Origin: Sphingobacterium sp. UBA6711
GTDB taxonomy: Bacteria > Bacteroidota > Bacteroidia > Sphingobacteriales > Sphingobacteriaceae
Reading direction: 5' to 3'
NCBI GenBank assembly: GCA_002454415.1
Contig: DKIT01000045.1
Location: 163,323 to 214,299, forward strand
Length of the DNA: 50,977 bases
In this document: piece by piece, positions 34,462 to 44,061 of the stretch
Numbering within the stretch: position 1 is the stretch's first letter
How the letters are laid out: every line of letters starts with the position of its first letter
Made by a program: the position numbers and the translations under genes
The notes under the pieces: generated by a model
Told to the model about the DNA's origin: nothing
What the model saw: the letters and a program-made list of their open reading frames with translations, nothing else
The model's database searches: none

Positions 34462-35549
34462 AATTTTATCAAAAACTTCTCATATTTTTTAGCAATCATT
34501 ACGGCATCATGATATTTTTTCAAATAAGATCTTCCTTGCGCCATCCGATGCTTTAATTCGTCTCTATTCGTTTCTTTTAAAACTAATAATTTCTTCACAA
34601 TGTCATCCGCATTGGGCAAGATATTTACTGCTGGACATTCTTTACTGTTAGTGCCTAACATAGCTAAAGCTTTTTCTTCGGCACCTCCTAATACGATTTT
34701 ATTTTTTGCTAATCCCTCTAATCCATTATAACCTAAATAAGCACTGTTTGTCTGATCAAAAAATAAATGACAATTGTCAAATGTTGTCAAGTAATCAGCA
34801 TAAGGAACTTTTTCGACAATCGAAAATTTAAAATCTGAGGGGTATTTTTTTTCCACTATTTGCTTTGCTTGAAGAATATAATGACTTCCCTTCGCTCCAA
34901 CTCTATTAATACCATGAAAAACTTTTAAAGTCGAAAAATCTTCGTCCGAATCCAATTCACCTAATTGATTTGTTACAAATGGCAATGAAATCAATTCAAC
35001 ATGTTCATGCAAATTCTCGTAAGCTTTATAATATTCATATGATGTGGGAATGATGCCCGCTACTTTCTCTAAAAGCTTGGTATTCCAATTTTTTGAAACT
35101 TCTTTTTGATAGATCTCTAGATGGCTAGGACGATCATATTTAAGACTGTCTTGCACCCAAGTATAGCCCGTTGGAGAACTCTCTGGAGTGGCCCATAGCT
35201 TGTCTACAAAATAGTCATCACCTGCAACTGATAACACTAGCTTGCCATTGAGTTTTGATAACAACTCAACTAATAAGTCATTGCTACCACGTTTCTGTGT
35301 AACAATAAAGGGATTGATTAAAAGAACAAAATCAAAATTACGATTCCTTAATATATGGTATATATACTTCAAATATATATCTAAAAAAGCTTTCTTTCCA
35401 GAATATTTATTTGAAATTAAAATATCTGAACCTATTCCTTTCCATCCATCGCCGGCTGAAATATGCAGTACTTCATGCCCCAGTTCATGTAAACCAAATT
35501 TTAAAGATTTATAGAATCCACTATACTCTCCAATAAGTAGTATTCTCAT
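34458..35549 (-). CDS. Glycosyltransferase-like protein (GT-B, CgeB-like)
   Basis: 363 aa. The N-terminus RILLIGEYSGFYKSLKFGL and GHEVLHISAGDGWKG looks like a GT-B acceptor domain. FKVFHGINR-like VFHGINRVGAKGS, VPYADYLTTFDNCHLFFDQ and YLGYNGLEGLAKNKIVLGG resemble the donor domain of GT1/GT4-type proteins, with Glu in GLEGLAKNK at the usual acidic place. Family not firmly assigned. It overlaps genes on both sides by 4 bp, so it is part of the tightly coupled core of the locus. Confidence 0.72.
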   Translation of the reverse strand: MRILLIGEYSGFYKSLKFGLHELGHEVLHISAGDGWKGIGSDILISNKYSGKKAFLDIYLKYIYHILRNRNFDFVLLINPFIVTQKRGSNDLLVELLSKLNGKLVLSVAGDDYFVDKLWATPESSPTGYTWVQDSLKYDRPSHLEIYQKEVSKNWNTKLLEKVAGIIPTSYEYYKAYENLHEHVELISLPFVTNQLGELDSDEDFSTLKVFHGINRVGAKGSHYILQAKQIVEKKYPSDFKFSIVEKVPYADYLTTFDNCHLFFDQTNSAYLGYNGLEGLAKNKIVLGGAEEKALAMLGTNSKECPAVNILPNADDIVKKLLVLKETNRDELKHRMAQGRSYLKKYHDAVMIAKKYEKFLIKL

Positions 35550-36793
35550 AATTTTTTGAACAATAAATTTTTAAATACAAACACTAATGCAAGAAAATAG
35601 ATTACATAATTTATAAAAAAAGCAAAACTACTCCCTTCAATGCCATATCTAGTAATAAAAATATAATTTAAGCCTATTGAACATAATGTTGCACCAATTT
35701 CAAGAATAATAAATTCCTTTACGCGTGCCTTTGCTAATAAAAGAAATGCTAATAAAAAAGATGCAATTTTAAAAAAGTCACCTAATACTTGCCACAAAAA
35801 GAGCTTTTGCATAGATTGAAACTCTTTCGTATACAAAATAGTAACAATAAGCTCTCTACAAACATAAATAACACCACATAATACCATCGTAACAGGGATA
35901 ATTATTTTTGCACCTTTAAATAGTTCGCTTCTTATTTCTACATCTTTATTAAGAGAAGACAATTTAGGTAAATAATATGTACTCAATGCGGTATTAACGA
36001 CCATTAAATATCCGTCTGAAATCCGAGCCATTCCTTGCCATATGCCGGCCATATCAATTCCCAAATTTGTTATTATAAAATTTCTAATAATGATTTGAGA
36101 TACAGGAACAGTTAGTGCTGTTATGACAGCCATAAGCGAATAATGACTTAATTTGGTCAAAATTTGCCGACTAAATTCATGTTTAAAATCACCATAATTT
36201 AATATCTTATTTTTTATAATTAATGCTACAGCTATAAAAAAAACGATGGTTTGAGAAAGCACAACAGCATAAAGAGCACCTTCAACTCGAAAGTAATAGG
36301 ATAAAAAACATGTCAGAACTAATCCACAAAGTGTACTTATTGTATTAATTAAGGTAAACAGACTTATTTTTCCTAATCCATTCAATATCGACAAGAGCAA
36401 TGAATTAAGTGAGTAAAATATTAGACAGAGTCCCAAAAAACGTATTGTATTGACATACGCTGATGTCTCAAATAACGTTTTACCGATTAAATTAGCAAAT
36501 AGTATAATAATTGCTCCAAAAAATACAGAACAGTATATTGATATTTTTAGAGAGGTAGCAAACAGGGGCTTTAAATCCGATTCCTTAAACTCAGCTGTAT
36601 ATTTTACAACGCCATTATTAATCGCACCATTACCAAATGTCAAAACAATGGCAACAAAATTAATAAATGCACCAACAGTAGCTACCCCCGCAGGCCCAAT
36701 TAATACAGCCACAACTTTTGTACTGACAAAACCAGAGGCAATTCGCATGAAACTAATTAGTCCTGACCAAAGCGTCGTTTTAACTAACTTCAT
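35546..36793 (-). CDS. wzx: Wzx flippase (O-antigen translocase, WzxE-like)
   Basis: 415 aa with about 12 helices. TTLWSGLISFMRIASGFVSTK and VVAVLIGPAGVATVG at the N-terminus match the WzxE/O-antigen translocase group (GPAGVA motif), unlike the other flippase in the window (DYG type). It carries lipid-linked repeat units to the periplasm. It starts at a codon that shares one base with the aminotransferase stop and overlaps the next gene by 4 bp. Confidence 0.92.
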   Translation of the reverse strand: MKLVKTTLWSGLISFMRIASGFVSTKVVAVLIGPAGVATVGAFINFVAIVLTFGNGAINNGVVKYTAEFKESDLKPLFATSLKISIYCSVFFGAIIILFANLIGKTLFETSAYVNTIRFLGLCLIFYSLNSLLLSILNGLGKISLFTLINTISTLCGLVLTCFLSYYFRVEGALYAVVLSQTIVFFIAVALIIKNKILNYGDFKHEFSRQILTKLSHYSLMAVITALTVPVSQIIIRNFIITNLGIDMAGIWQGMARISDGYLMVVNTALSTYYLPKLSSLNKDVEIRSELFKGAKIIIPVTMVLCGVIYVCRELIVTILYTKEFQSMQKLFLWQVLGDFFKIASFLLAFLLLAKARVKEFIILEIGATLCSIGLNYIFITRYGIEGSSFAFFINYVIYFLALVFVFKNLLFKKL

Positions 36794-37893
36794 TAATACT
36801 TATTTATAGTATCTATCACACAAGTTACTTCAGCTTGTGTCATAACAGGGCTTATTGGTAGACTTAATACTTCTTTATGTATTTTTTCCGAAATAGGAAA
36901 TATCAAATTGTTCAAAGAAGAGTACGCTTGTTGTTTATGGGGTGGAATAGGATAATGTATCAAAGATTGGATTTCATGAGCTAATAAATGCTTCATCAAA
37001 TCTTCTCTATTATCAGTACGAATGACAAATATATGCCAAACATGCTCCAACTCATCCTGTGGATTTTGCGGTAGAATTATTTTATCATTTCTGATTTCAT
37101 TTATATAGCGTAACGCAATTCTCCTTCTGACATCATTTTCGACATCGATATATTTTAGCTTGACATCAAGAACTGCGGCTTGTATTTCGTCTAGTCTAGA
37201 ATTTAATCCTTGATAAATATTTACATATTTTTGATTGGATCCATAATTTGCGATTGCTCGAACAGCGCTTGCTAACTGATCGTCCTTACATGTAACTGCT
37301 CCTGCATCTCCTAATGCTCCCAAATTCTTTCCAGGATAAAAGCTAAAACCCGCAGCATCCCCCAATGCACCAGTTTTTATTCCTTTCCATGAGGCACCAA
37401 TAGCTTGAGCATTATCTTCTACAATTTTCAAATTGTGTTGATTACATAATTGTTTTAATTCCTCACTGAAAACAGTTCTTCCATAAAGATGAACCAACAA
37501 AATCGCCTTTGTCTTAGTCGTAATGCACTCTTTGATCTTGTTTAAATCAATATTATAAGTAGTAATTTCAGGCTCACATAAAACTGGAACTAAACCATTA
37601 TCAGATATCGCTAAAATACTAGCAATATATGTATTGGAAGGAACAATTACCTCATCTCCAGGTTGCATAACACCCAACTCGATATATGCTCGAAAAATTA
37701 ATCGCAAAGCATCTAGTCCATTTGCAACGCCTATGGCATGTGGTACTGTATGATAATTGGATAAGCTGCTTTCAAATTTTTTCAACTCATTCCCTAATAA
37801 ATACCATCCTGAGCGAAACGTTCTCAAAATGCTTTCTTCGATCTCTTGTTGATGTGCTAAATTTATTTTCTGTAAATCTAAAAACTTAATCAT
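36793..37893 (-). CDS. PLP-dependent sugar aminotransferase (FdtB/QdtB-like, DegT family)
   Basis: 366 aa DegT/DnrJ/EryC1 family. GVANGLDAL (55-63) binds phosphate, EDNAQAIGA (159-167) holds the PLP-binding Asp160 and Gln163, and Lys189 in FSFYPGKNLGALGDAG forms the Schiff base. Its neighbours, two FdtA/QdtA-type cupins and acyltransferases, indicate that it aminates C3 of a dTDP-3-keto-6-deoxyhexose to give a Fuc3N or Qui3N type sugar. RmlA and RmlB, needed for the precursor, are not in the window. A sugar in the polymer with an acylated 3-amino group is the inference. Confidence 0.9.
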   Translation of the reverse strand: MIKFLDLQKINLAHQQEIEESILRTFRSGWYLLGNELKKFESSLSNYHTVPHAIGVANGLDALRLIFRAYIELGVMQPGDEVIVPSNTYIASILAISDNGLVPVLCEPEITTYNIDLNKIKECITTKTKAILLVHLYGRTVFSEELKQLCNQHNLKIVEDNAQAIGASWKGIKTGALGDAAGFSFYPGKNLGALGDAGAVTCKDDQLASAVRAIANYGSNQKYVNIYQGLNSRLDEIQAAVLDVKLKYIDVENDVRRRIALRYINEIRNDKIILPQNPQDELEHVWHIFVIRTDNREDLMKHLLAHEIQSLIHYPIPPHKQQAYSSLNNLIFPISEKIHKEVLSLPISPVMTQAEVTCVIDTINKY

Positions 37894-37904
37894 GTTTATT
37901 AATA

Positions 37905-38843
37905 TTAATTATCTAACGATATTTCATAAAAATCAATTGCAATACCCCTACCTCCCATCATTTCCTTTTGTTGAATTAATCCTTCATTTAATTTACGACC
38001 AAAATTTTCTGTAGAAATGCCAAAACTATAGTACTTCTTTTCTAGAAAAATTTCATCTATCAACTTGTGATTGATAAAATCTAGCGCGCCAACCTTTCTT
38101 CCTTCTTGAGAATTGGCCATATACTGTGTATGGATAACATGACCATAATTATACGTTATTATTCCAGCTAATAACTTACCATCTATTCTTGCCTCGAATA
38201 GTTTGATGTTATCAGGAAAAAGCTTTCGTAACATCATAATCTCTTCCAAAGAATGAACGGGTTTGGTATTAAACTTTTCTAAAACTCCAGTTAACAACGA
38301 CCAATATTCACTGAAATCTATACTTTCAGCTACCTCTACATTAAGTTTTTCACATTTAGATATTGCTTGTCGTTTTGATTCCGAAAACTTTATTCGATTT
38401 TTTATTTCTATAACAGAAGAAATATCTCGCCTAATCATATTAGCATTAAGCCTAAACAATGCATACAAATCTTCTTCAGATGGATATTTATGAAAAATAG
38501 GAGGAATTGCCTTATATATTACTTTCTTAAAACCTTTATTCTTATAAAAGCTTTTAATTAAGTTTAAAACTTCTAAAACCTCAACAGCCTTAATTTGCAA
38601 TGTCATTATTAATGACCCATAAGTTAATCCTCCATGTGAATATATGGTATCATCGCTTTCATTTGCAGGAAAAAGAGCTAAAACTTTGTTGTTTTTATAG
38701 ATTATAATGGAGTGATCAGTAAATCTATCGCTATGATAATCCATGTAAGCGCGATAAAATAGGAATAAACCGTTTTTACTCTTCTTAACAGTTTCATCCC
38801 ATAAAATATTATCCTCTTTCACATATCTTCTAAGTTCAATCAT
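37905..38843 (-). CDS. FemAB/BioF2-like GNAT acyltransferase
   Basis: 312 aa with a double-GNAT pattern: LFLFYRAYMDYHSDRFTDHS, HGGLTYGSLI, RRDISSVIEI, KRQAISKCEK, then FEARIDGKLLAGIITY and HTQYMANSQEGRKVGALDFI. This order fits the Acetyltransf_6/FemAB-like proteins often found in sugar loci. Such proteins attach acyl or aminoacyl groups. It may decorate the amino sugar made by the aminotransferase encoded next to it, but the donor is unknown. It overlaps the GNAT gene upstream by 4 bp. Confidence 0.72.
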   Translation of the reverse strand: MIELRRYVKEDNILWDETVKKSKNGLFLFYRAYMDYHSDRFTDHSIIIYKNNKVLALFPANESDDTIYSHGGLTYGSLIMTLQIKAVEVLEVLNLIKSFYKNKGFKKVIYKAIPPIFHKYPSEEDLYALFRLNANMIRRDISSVIEIKNRIKFSESKRQAISKCEKLNVEVAESIDFSEYWSLLTGVLEKFNTKPVHSLEEIMMLRKLFPDNIKLFEARIDGKLLAGIITYNYGHVIHTQYMANSQEGRKVGALDFINHKLIDEIFLEKKYYSFGISTENFGRKLNEGLIQQKEMMGGRGIAIDFYEISLDN

Positions 38844-39298
38844 ATCAAAATTTTTTCCATAATAATCTTCTCATTTTCAAATCCAATCTCTTGAAAACCA
38901 AATTTTCTATATAAACTTAATGCAGCTATATTAACTGGCAGAACTCTTAGATATAATTTTTTTAGCCCAAGTTCAGTTATCGATTTCTCAATAATTCCTT
39001 TCATTATTATACTGCCTAAACCCTTTCCATGATATTTCTTTTCACCGATATAGCCCCAATATTCGCCACTTTTATCGAGATAATCAATATTCTTCACACC
39101 AAAAGCACCGATTGGAATATTGTCAAAACAAACACCCCATATTTTATAATCTTCTTTAGTATCTAAGCTTTCAAACCACTTATTTTGCTGCTCTTTCGTA
39201 AAATCACCTGTGTCTGTTAAAAATTTAATTTCTGGATCATTTAACCATTTTGAAGAATGCTCTAAGTAAATCAATGAATATTTTTCAAATTTGATCAT
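38840..39298 (-). CDS. GNAT-family N-acetyltransferase
   Basis: 152 aa single GNAT domain. The acetyl-CoA loop is YHGKGLGSIIM, followed by LKKLYLRVLPVNIAALSLYRKFGF, the standard beta5-alpha4 element. It resembles RimJ/RimL-like and sugar-modifying enzymes such as PseH. Its place between the cupin pair and the aminotransferase suggests N-acylation of the new 3-amino sugar (the FdtC/QdtC step, which other loci perform with a hexapeptide enzyme). The role is inferred. Confidence 0.85.
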   Translation of the reverse strand: MIKFEKYSLIYLEHSSKWLNDPEIKFLTDTGDFTKEQQNKWFESLDTKEDYKIWGVCFDNIPIGAFGVKNIDYLDKSGEYWGYIGEKKYHGKGLGSIIMKGIIEKSITELGLKKLYLRVLPVNIAALSLYRKFGFQEIGFENEKIIMEKILI

Positions 39299-39711
39299 TT
39301 TTGAAATTTTAAAAAGTCCTCATAGCTTCGTACATAATCACTTTCATCATATTGATGGGAAGCTAATACCAAACAGATAGCTCCAGACGAAAAATTCAAT
39401 TCACTGGCCCATACTCCTGGAGGGATGTGCAAGCCTATGTTGGGTCGATTTAAAAATACTTGTCTCTTATAATTTCCATCGTCCAAATGAACCTCAAAAC
39501 TCCCGCTTGCAGCGATTAGAAACTGGTGACAATGATGATGGGAATGTGCTCCACGACTTTCGCCCCCAGCAATGTCATATAGATAAAATATGCGCTTTAT
39601 CTCAAATGGGAAATTCGAGGCGTTTTCAACTACAGTTAAATTTCCTTCATCAAAACTTATTTTCCCTAAATCAATAACACTACAGTCAAAAACCGAAATC
39701 TTACCTATCAT
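39295..39711 (-). CDS. FdtA/QdtA-like sugar 3,4-ketoisomerase, HxH copy
   Basis: 138 aa cupin. FPFEIKRIFYLYDIAGG, RGAHSHHHCHQFLIAASGS (53-71) and a C-terminal VWASELNFSSGAICLVLAS block follow the FdtA/QdtA pattern closely. Both histidines of the RGxHxH motif (His56, His58) are present. FdtA/QdtA enzymes convert dTDP-4-keto-6-deoxyglucose to the 3-keto isomer before transamination. It overlaps the second cupin by 11 bp and the GNAT gene by 4 bp. Confidence 0.87.
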   Translation of the reverse strand: MIGKISVFDCSVIDLGKISFDEGNLTVVENASNFPFEIKRIFYLYDIAGGESRGAHSHHHCHQFLIAASGSFEVHLDDGNYKRQVFLNRPNIGLHIPPGVWASELNFSSGAICLVLASHQYDESDYVRSYEDFLKFQK

Positions 39712-40111
39712 ACTTTAGCTTTTTAAATTCTTCAAAATCTCTAATATAATCTTTATCACTAAATCCACGATCCGAAACAATTAGAGCTAATGAGTTAGTG
39801 GAAAAATTTTCTATCTTTCGCCAATATAGATTTGGCACATATAAACCATAATAAGATCTACTTAATGAATATGTTTTCTCTTCTTTTCCATCATTCAAAA
39901 CTATATCAAAACTTCCTGAAAGTGCTACAATAAATTCATGTTGCTCCTTGAAAGCATGACTTCCCCTAATTTCACCACCAGGAACGTCGTATAACCAATA
40001 TGTTCTTCTGATTTCGAAAGGGATTTGATTACTGTTCTCAAAAAAAGATAAATTTCCTCGTTTATCAAGAATTTTTGGCAATTGTATAATTAAAGGTTCT
40101 TTACTTTCCAT
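39701..40111 (-). CDS. FdtA/QdtA-like cupin, HxF copy
   Basis: 136 aa, paralog of the protein at 39295-39711: IPFEIRRTYWLYDVPGG, RGSHAFKEQHEFIVALSGS (49-67), LYWRKIENFSTNSLALIVS. The second His of RGxHxH is Phe54, while His52 remains. It may be inactive, have altered specificity, or form a mixed oligomer with its partner. It is the third gene after wza and wzz, only 3 bp beyond the wzz stop in transcription order. Confidence 0.82.
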   Translation of the reverse strand: MESKEPLIIQLPKILDKRGNLSFFENSNQIPFEIRRTYWLYDVPGGEIRGSHAFKEQHEFIVALSGSFDIVLNDGKEEKTYSLSRSYYGLYVPNLYWRKIENFSTNSLALIVSDRGFSDKDYIRDFEEFKKLKYDR

Positions 40112-40114
40112 ACA

Positions 40115-41215
40115 TTATTTTAATGATTTTCTAATCAGATACAAAATGAAATAACATGATACGCTCAAAAAGAAAGCTACAAAGCAACCGACAAATGCAT
40201 AAATTAATTTGCCTTTCTTTTTAAATTCTAATGGAAGAATCGGCTCATCGACTCGCTGAATTAAAGGAGTTTCCCTTAGCAAGGACATCTTTGTCAGCTC
40301 CAAATTCTTGACTAACTCACTTAAAATCGCTTTATTTGTTTCTGCAGAAAATTGTGCGCGTTGGGTAGGTATTTGCCTTAATGCTTGTCTTGTAGGATTT
40401 AAATTAGGTGTAGCATCAATTGCTGCTGCTCCTGCACTAATGCTACCATTTAATATACCTCTTACAGAGTCTACCTTCGACTGCAAAATATGAACATTAT
40501 TTAGGGATTTCTTTGTTTTTGTATTGATATAAAATTCATTGACATTATTCACCAATTCTTCGTCAAATCTTTTAGAAAACAATTCGTCACTTGAAGATAC
40601 GCTTACTTCAATTATGGACATTTTTTTATCCAACTTATTAACTTTTAAATTATTCTTAAGTAAATTCTTCGTAAATACACCCAACAAGCTATCTTTTAAT
40701 CGAACATCTTGAGAAGAATCAGAATCACGAGATTTTTTAAAATCAACTTTTAGCAAATTTTTAGCATTTTTGTGATTAACCCATTCATCTCTCAAATCAT
40801 TCATATCGATATAACGGTCCACTAAAAGTTGTTCTTTGTTTTCGAAAGTAACTGACGTCATTAAAGTTTTCTCAATCATACTTCTAGATCGATATAACTC
40901 CAGAAGATTCTCTCCTTGAAACAATCCTTCGCCTTTACTTCCTAAATCCATCCCGATCATAGAAGCTAAACCAGCATATTGGCTTAACATACTTGGTCCA
41001 GATTCTCCTTCAATAACAAAGGTCGTTGAAGCTGTATAAATAATCTTTTGGGATTTAGCATATAAAAACCCTAAAACACCACCTATCAAGCAAATAGCGA
41101 TAATAATATACTTTTTTGAAAGAAGATACATAAAGATTTCCTTCACGTTATATATAATCCCCTTTAAAGAAATCTCAGATTTTGAATTATCAATTGTATG
41201 TTTTTCCAGATCCAT
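40115..41215 (-). CDS. wzz: Chain-length determinant / co-polymerase (Wzz-like)
   Basis: 366 aa. Two membrane helices bracket a periplasmic domain: about 33-50 (YIIIAICLIGGVLGFLYA) and about 340-360. The stretch YTASTTFVIEGESG after the first helix and a proline-rich segment before the last (RVDEPILPLEFKKKGK) are the Wzz marks. There is no cytoplasmic tyrosine-kinase domain, so it is the PCP1/PCP2a-without-kinase form. It probably works with Wza encoded just upstream (5-bp gap) and sets the length of the exported chains. Confidence 0.9.
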   Translation of the reverse strand: MDLEKHTIDNSKSEISLKGIIYNVKEIFMYLLSKKYIIIAICLIGGVLGFLYAKSQKIIYTASTTFVIEGESGPSMLSQYAGLASMIGMDLGSKGEGLFQGENLLELYRSRSMIEKTLMTSVTFENKEQLLVDRYIDMNDLRDEWVNHKNAKNLLKVDFKKSRDSDSSQDVRLKDSLLGVFTKNLLKNNLKVNKLDKKMSIIEVSVSSSDELFSKRFDEELVNNVNEFYINTKTKKSLNNVHILQSKVDSVRGILNGSISAGAAAIDATPNLNPTRQALRQIPTQRAQFSAETNKAILSELVKNLELTKMSLLRETPLIQRVDEPILPLEFKKKGKLIYAFVGCFVAFFLSVSCYFILYLIRKSLK

Positions 41216-41220
41216 CGCAA

Positions 41221-43752
41221 CTAATTTTTAAACAAACTAATGATAATGGCTAATGTAGAAGCTATCCCAGTCCCAATTCCAATCCAGGCCTGAGAACTCA
41301 ATCTCTCACGAGGAGCACGCTTAGGAACTACAATTTCAGCACCCGGCTTAACTTCAGGATACCCTCCATCTTTTCCCTTTACCGCTCCATTTGCATATTG
41401 AACAAAGACACGTTTCTTTAAGGCATTGTCTGTGAATCCACCAGCTTGATTGATATAGTATTTTAGACTCTTACCTTTCACATACACCACATTATTTGGA
41501 TTCAACACCTCACCCACAACCTTAACCGTTTCTAATTCTTTTGGCACGTTGATAATATCGCCATCCAAAACTAAAAGATCACCTTTTTCGTAAGGTTTTT
41601 CTAAGATTTTATTCAGTTCAATACCGACAAGGTCACTCGGCTCAATATCAGATTCCGAAGTGCCTTGTTGCGATACTTTTGCCAAAGCTGCACTTTTTGC
41701 TTTCGTACCGTCATAGTTTCTTTCAGTATCTTGATCTAAGCTTGTATCTTTCTGATTGCCTTCTTCATCTACCCTATTCTTTTCCAGTTCTTTCTTCAAG
41801 CGTTCCTGATCCTTTTTTTCCGCTGCCTGTAATTTAGACATACCTGTGCGTTTCAGGGAAGCTCCTTCGGTGTAAGCATACGGCGTAAGGCCACCCGCAC
41901 GTTTAATAATATCCGAAATACGTTCATCTTCGCGTGAGATGGTATAGAACCCCGGGTAAAGGACCTCACCCTCAATCTTCACCTGACGCTGTGTACGAAA
42001 ACCAGCATCGCCCAAAATAGAAATCACATCATAAGGCTGTAATATCATATTAGGATCGGTCAATACACCCTCCTTAATATCCACCAAAATAGTCTTCGAT
42101 GAGCGGTGATCAGTAACGTCCAAGTTCTGTATACGTCGCGCTATTTCCACCCGAGCATTCTTGGCCGCTTCGGTAAATCCACCGGCCTTTTGGATGATAT
42201 CGCCCAAAGTAGCATTGCTCGCAAATGGAAAATCACCCGGAAAACGCACTTCTCCCTGAACAGTAAATTTATATTCGTCTCTTAGATCAAAGATCGATGA
42301 AATCTCAATCTTATCTTCTCGTTTTAATGGGATATCGGCTGCTGTTCCGGCTAGGACATCGCGTACATTAAAATTGATCAGTTCGGAGGTATTATCGGAT
42401 CTCAGACGATTAATGATACCGCGCTCCAAGAAGGCATCTTCGCGTACACCATCAGCCATTTCTAGCACTTGTTTCAAGGTCATACCCGGCTCTAAACCAA
42501 AAATACCCGGACGGAACACGGCGCCTAAAACACTGATACGATTAGCAAAACGCTCCAATATGGGTTCTACAATATATTGATCTCCCCCTTTGGGTGTATA
42601 GTTTGCAAACTGATCGGCATAGATATCTTGTACACTACGCTCACGTCCTGTTGTTTGCAACACTTTAACCTTGGCACTATAAGCGTTTTCGGTAAAATCT
42701 CCCGCATAACGCAAGATATCCGACAGCGATTCTCCAGGCACCGTTTCAAAAATTGCGGGACGCTTAACTTCGCCTTCAAACTGTACCCTGGCTCCATAAA
42801 CAGGTATATGAATAATATCCTGATCTTGAAGCCGGATATTACCTTGTTGTATGCCATTGGCTAAAAAATCGTACACATCGATAGTACTCACGACACGGTT
42901 ACCACGAATGACCTGAATCTTACGGTAAGTACCATTCTTATTAGGCCCCCCGGCAGCGTAAAGCGCATTAAAGACTGTCGCTAAAGAAGGTAAGCTGTAA
43001 GTGCCCGGTTTGGTTGCGGCTCCTGTCAAGGTAACACGGATTGTACGGATATTGCCAATGGTGACATTTATCTGTGTCCTGCCAGAGCGTATTGCTGGAT
43101 AGGTAGCACCCAAACGCTGTTCAATCTTGCTCTTAGCTGCAGCAATAGATAAACCAGCCACATTGATCTGACCGACATATTCTACTTTGATCGTGCCATC
43201 AGGGCTAACCGGAAGTTGATAAGACGCCTCATTGTCTCCCGTAATATCTAACAGAATCTCATCGTCAGGCCCTATAATATAGGAACTTGGCGTAGCCATA
43301 CGCAGATTGGGTTCAAATGTGATGGCATTATTCTTAAAGAGGTCTGAACCGAAAATCTTGAGCTTACCTTCTTCACTGTCAACCGAATCTCGCTGATTTA
43401 ATTGTTTGGTCTGCAGTGAATCGGTATTTGATGCTCCGCCGACCTGACGGCCATTGCTTCGGCTATTGCCTGCTTTATTAGATGATCCCTGTAACTGATC
43501 GGGTTGTTGCTTTTTACGCTTAATTTTCGCCAGACGCTCTTTTAATTTCTGTACTTCAACAGCGGAAACACCTTGAGCACGGGCGAAACCATCCAGCTGA
43601 CTTTCGTCATAGCCCATCAAAGCGGCCTGCTTGACATATTGTTCTATCTGTGCGTCAGTTAGATTATCTACTTTTATATTGGCAGGATTGGTCTGTGCTT
43701 TTACTGTCCCCACAAATCCTGCAATGCATAACCATAATATTATTCTTTTCAT
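41221..43752 (-). CDS. wza: Outer-membrane polysaccharide export protein (Wza-like, multiple SLBB)
   Basis: 843 aa. A signal peptide (LWLCIAGFVGTVKAQ) is followed by a helical, charged region (about 25-110), a Poly_export domain beginning YIIGPDDEILLDITGD, and a series of about six SLBB repeats (for example VRVTLTGAATKPGTYSLP, VQFEGEVKRPAIFE, ISVLGAVFRPGIFGL, FTVQGEVRFPGDF, VKIEGEVLYPGFYTI, VKVVGEVLNPNNVVYV). A low-complexity charged insert (about 650-700) interrupts the last ones. The C-terminal helix (WIGIGTGIASTLAIIISLF) is typical of the Bacteroidota version. It forms the outer-membrane exit channel. It heads the second operon and is less AT-rich than the variable genes after it. Confidence 0.94.
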   Translation of the reverse strand: MKRIILWLCIAGFVGTVKAQTNPANIKVDNLTDAQIEQYVKQAALMGYDESQLDGFARAQGVSAVEVQKLKERLAKIKRKKQQPDQLQGSSNKAGNSRSNGRQVGGASNTDSLQTKQLNQRDSVDSEEGKLKIFGSDLFKNNAITFEPNLRMATPSSYIIGPDDEILLDITGDNEASYQLPVSPDGTIKVEYVGQINVAGLSIAAAKSKIEQRLGATYPAIRSGRTQINVTIGNIRTIRVTLTGAATKPGTYSLPSLATVFNALYAAGGPNKNGTYRKIQVIRGNRVVSTIDVYDFLANGIQQGNIRLQDQDIIHIPVYGARVQFEGEVKRPAIFETVPGESLSDILRYAGDFTENAYSAKVKVLQTTGRERSVQDIYADQFANYTPKGGDQYIVEPILERFANRISVLGAVFRPGIFGLEPGMTLKQVLEMADGVREDAFLERGIINRLRSDNTSELINFNVRDVLAGTAADIPLKREDKIEISSIFDLRDEYKFTVQGEVRFPGDFPFASNATLGDIIQKAGGFTEAAKNARVEIARRIQNLDVTDHRSSKTILVDIKEGVLTDPNMILQPYDVISILGDAGFRTQRQVKIEGEVLYPGFYTISREDERISDIIKRAGGLTPYAYTEGASLKRTGMSKLQAAEKKDQERLKKELEKNRVDEEGNQKDTSLDQDTERNYDGTKAKSAALAKVSQQGTSESDIEPSDLVGIELNKILEKPYEKGDLLVLDGDIINVPKELETVKVVGEVLNPNNVVYVKGKSLKYYINQAGGFTDNALKKRVFVQYANGAVKGKDGGYPEVKPGAEIVVPKRAPRERLSSQAWIGIGTGIASTLAIIISLFKN

Positions 43753-44061
43753 CTATACCCCGGTATTTGCCGCAAAATTAGTAAAACTATTTAATTAAAC
43801 GGTTTAAATATTTCTTGAATTGGCTTTTTTGCTTTAATTCATATGCTTTTGAGGCGCCTTGCCGAAGCACATTACACTGTACGTAATAATCACCGATTTT
43901 GCTACATACAAAGTCAACGTCCAAATATAGGAACGATGGTTCCGCCCAGTTTTTCATATTAACTTCGGAACTAGCAATATAAACATCGATCTATTCTAAA
44001 TTTTGATTATTTTTTTTATTTAACGAAATAGTTAAACGGATAAGAAGACTTATATTTGCAC
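43753..44061. other. Divergent intergenic region wza / NodB-like lipoprotein
   Basis: No gene is visible. On the minus strand TAATTTTG (43780-43773) is a -7 match 21 bp from the wza start, and TATATTTG (43929-43922) is another further upstream. On the plus strand TATATTTG (44051-44058) ends only 3 bp before the lipoprotein ATG, so that transcript could be leaderless. None has a good -33 TTTG. A short inverted repeat GGAAC gatg GTTCC lies at 43930-43943. Confidence 0.45.

Noticed and set aside
42567..42864. Paired open frames on both strands within wza
   Set aside because: Both are out-of-frame readings of a well-conserved SLBB region.
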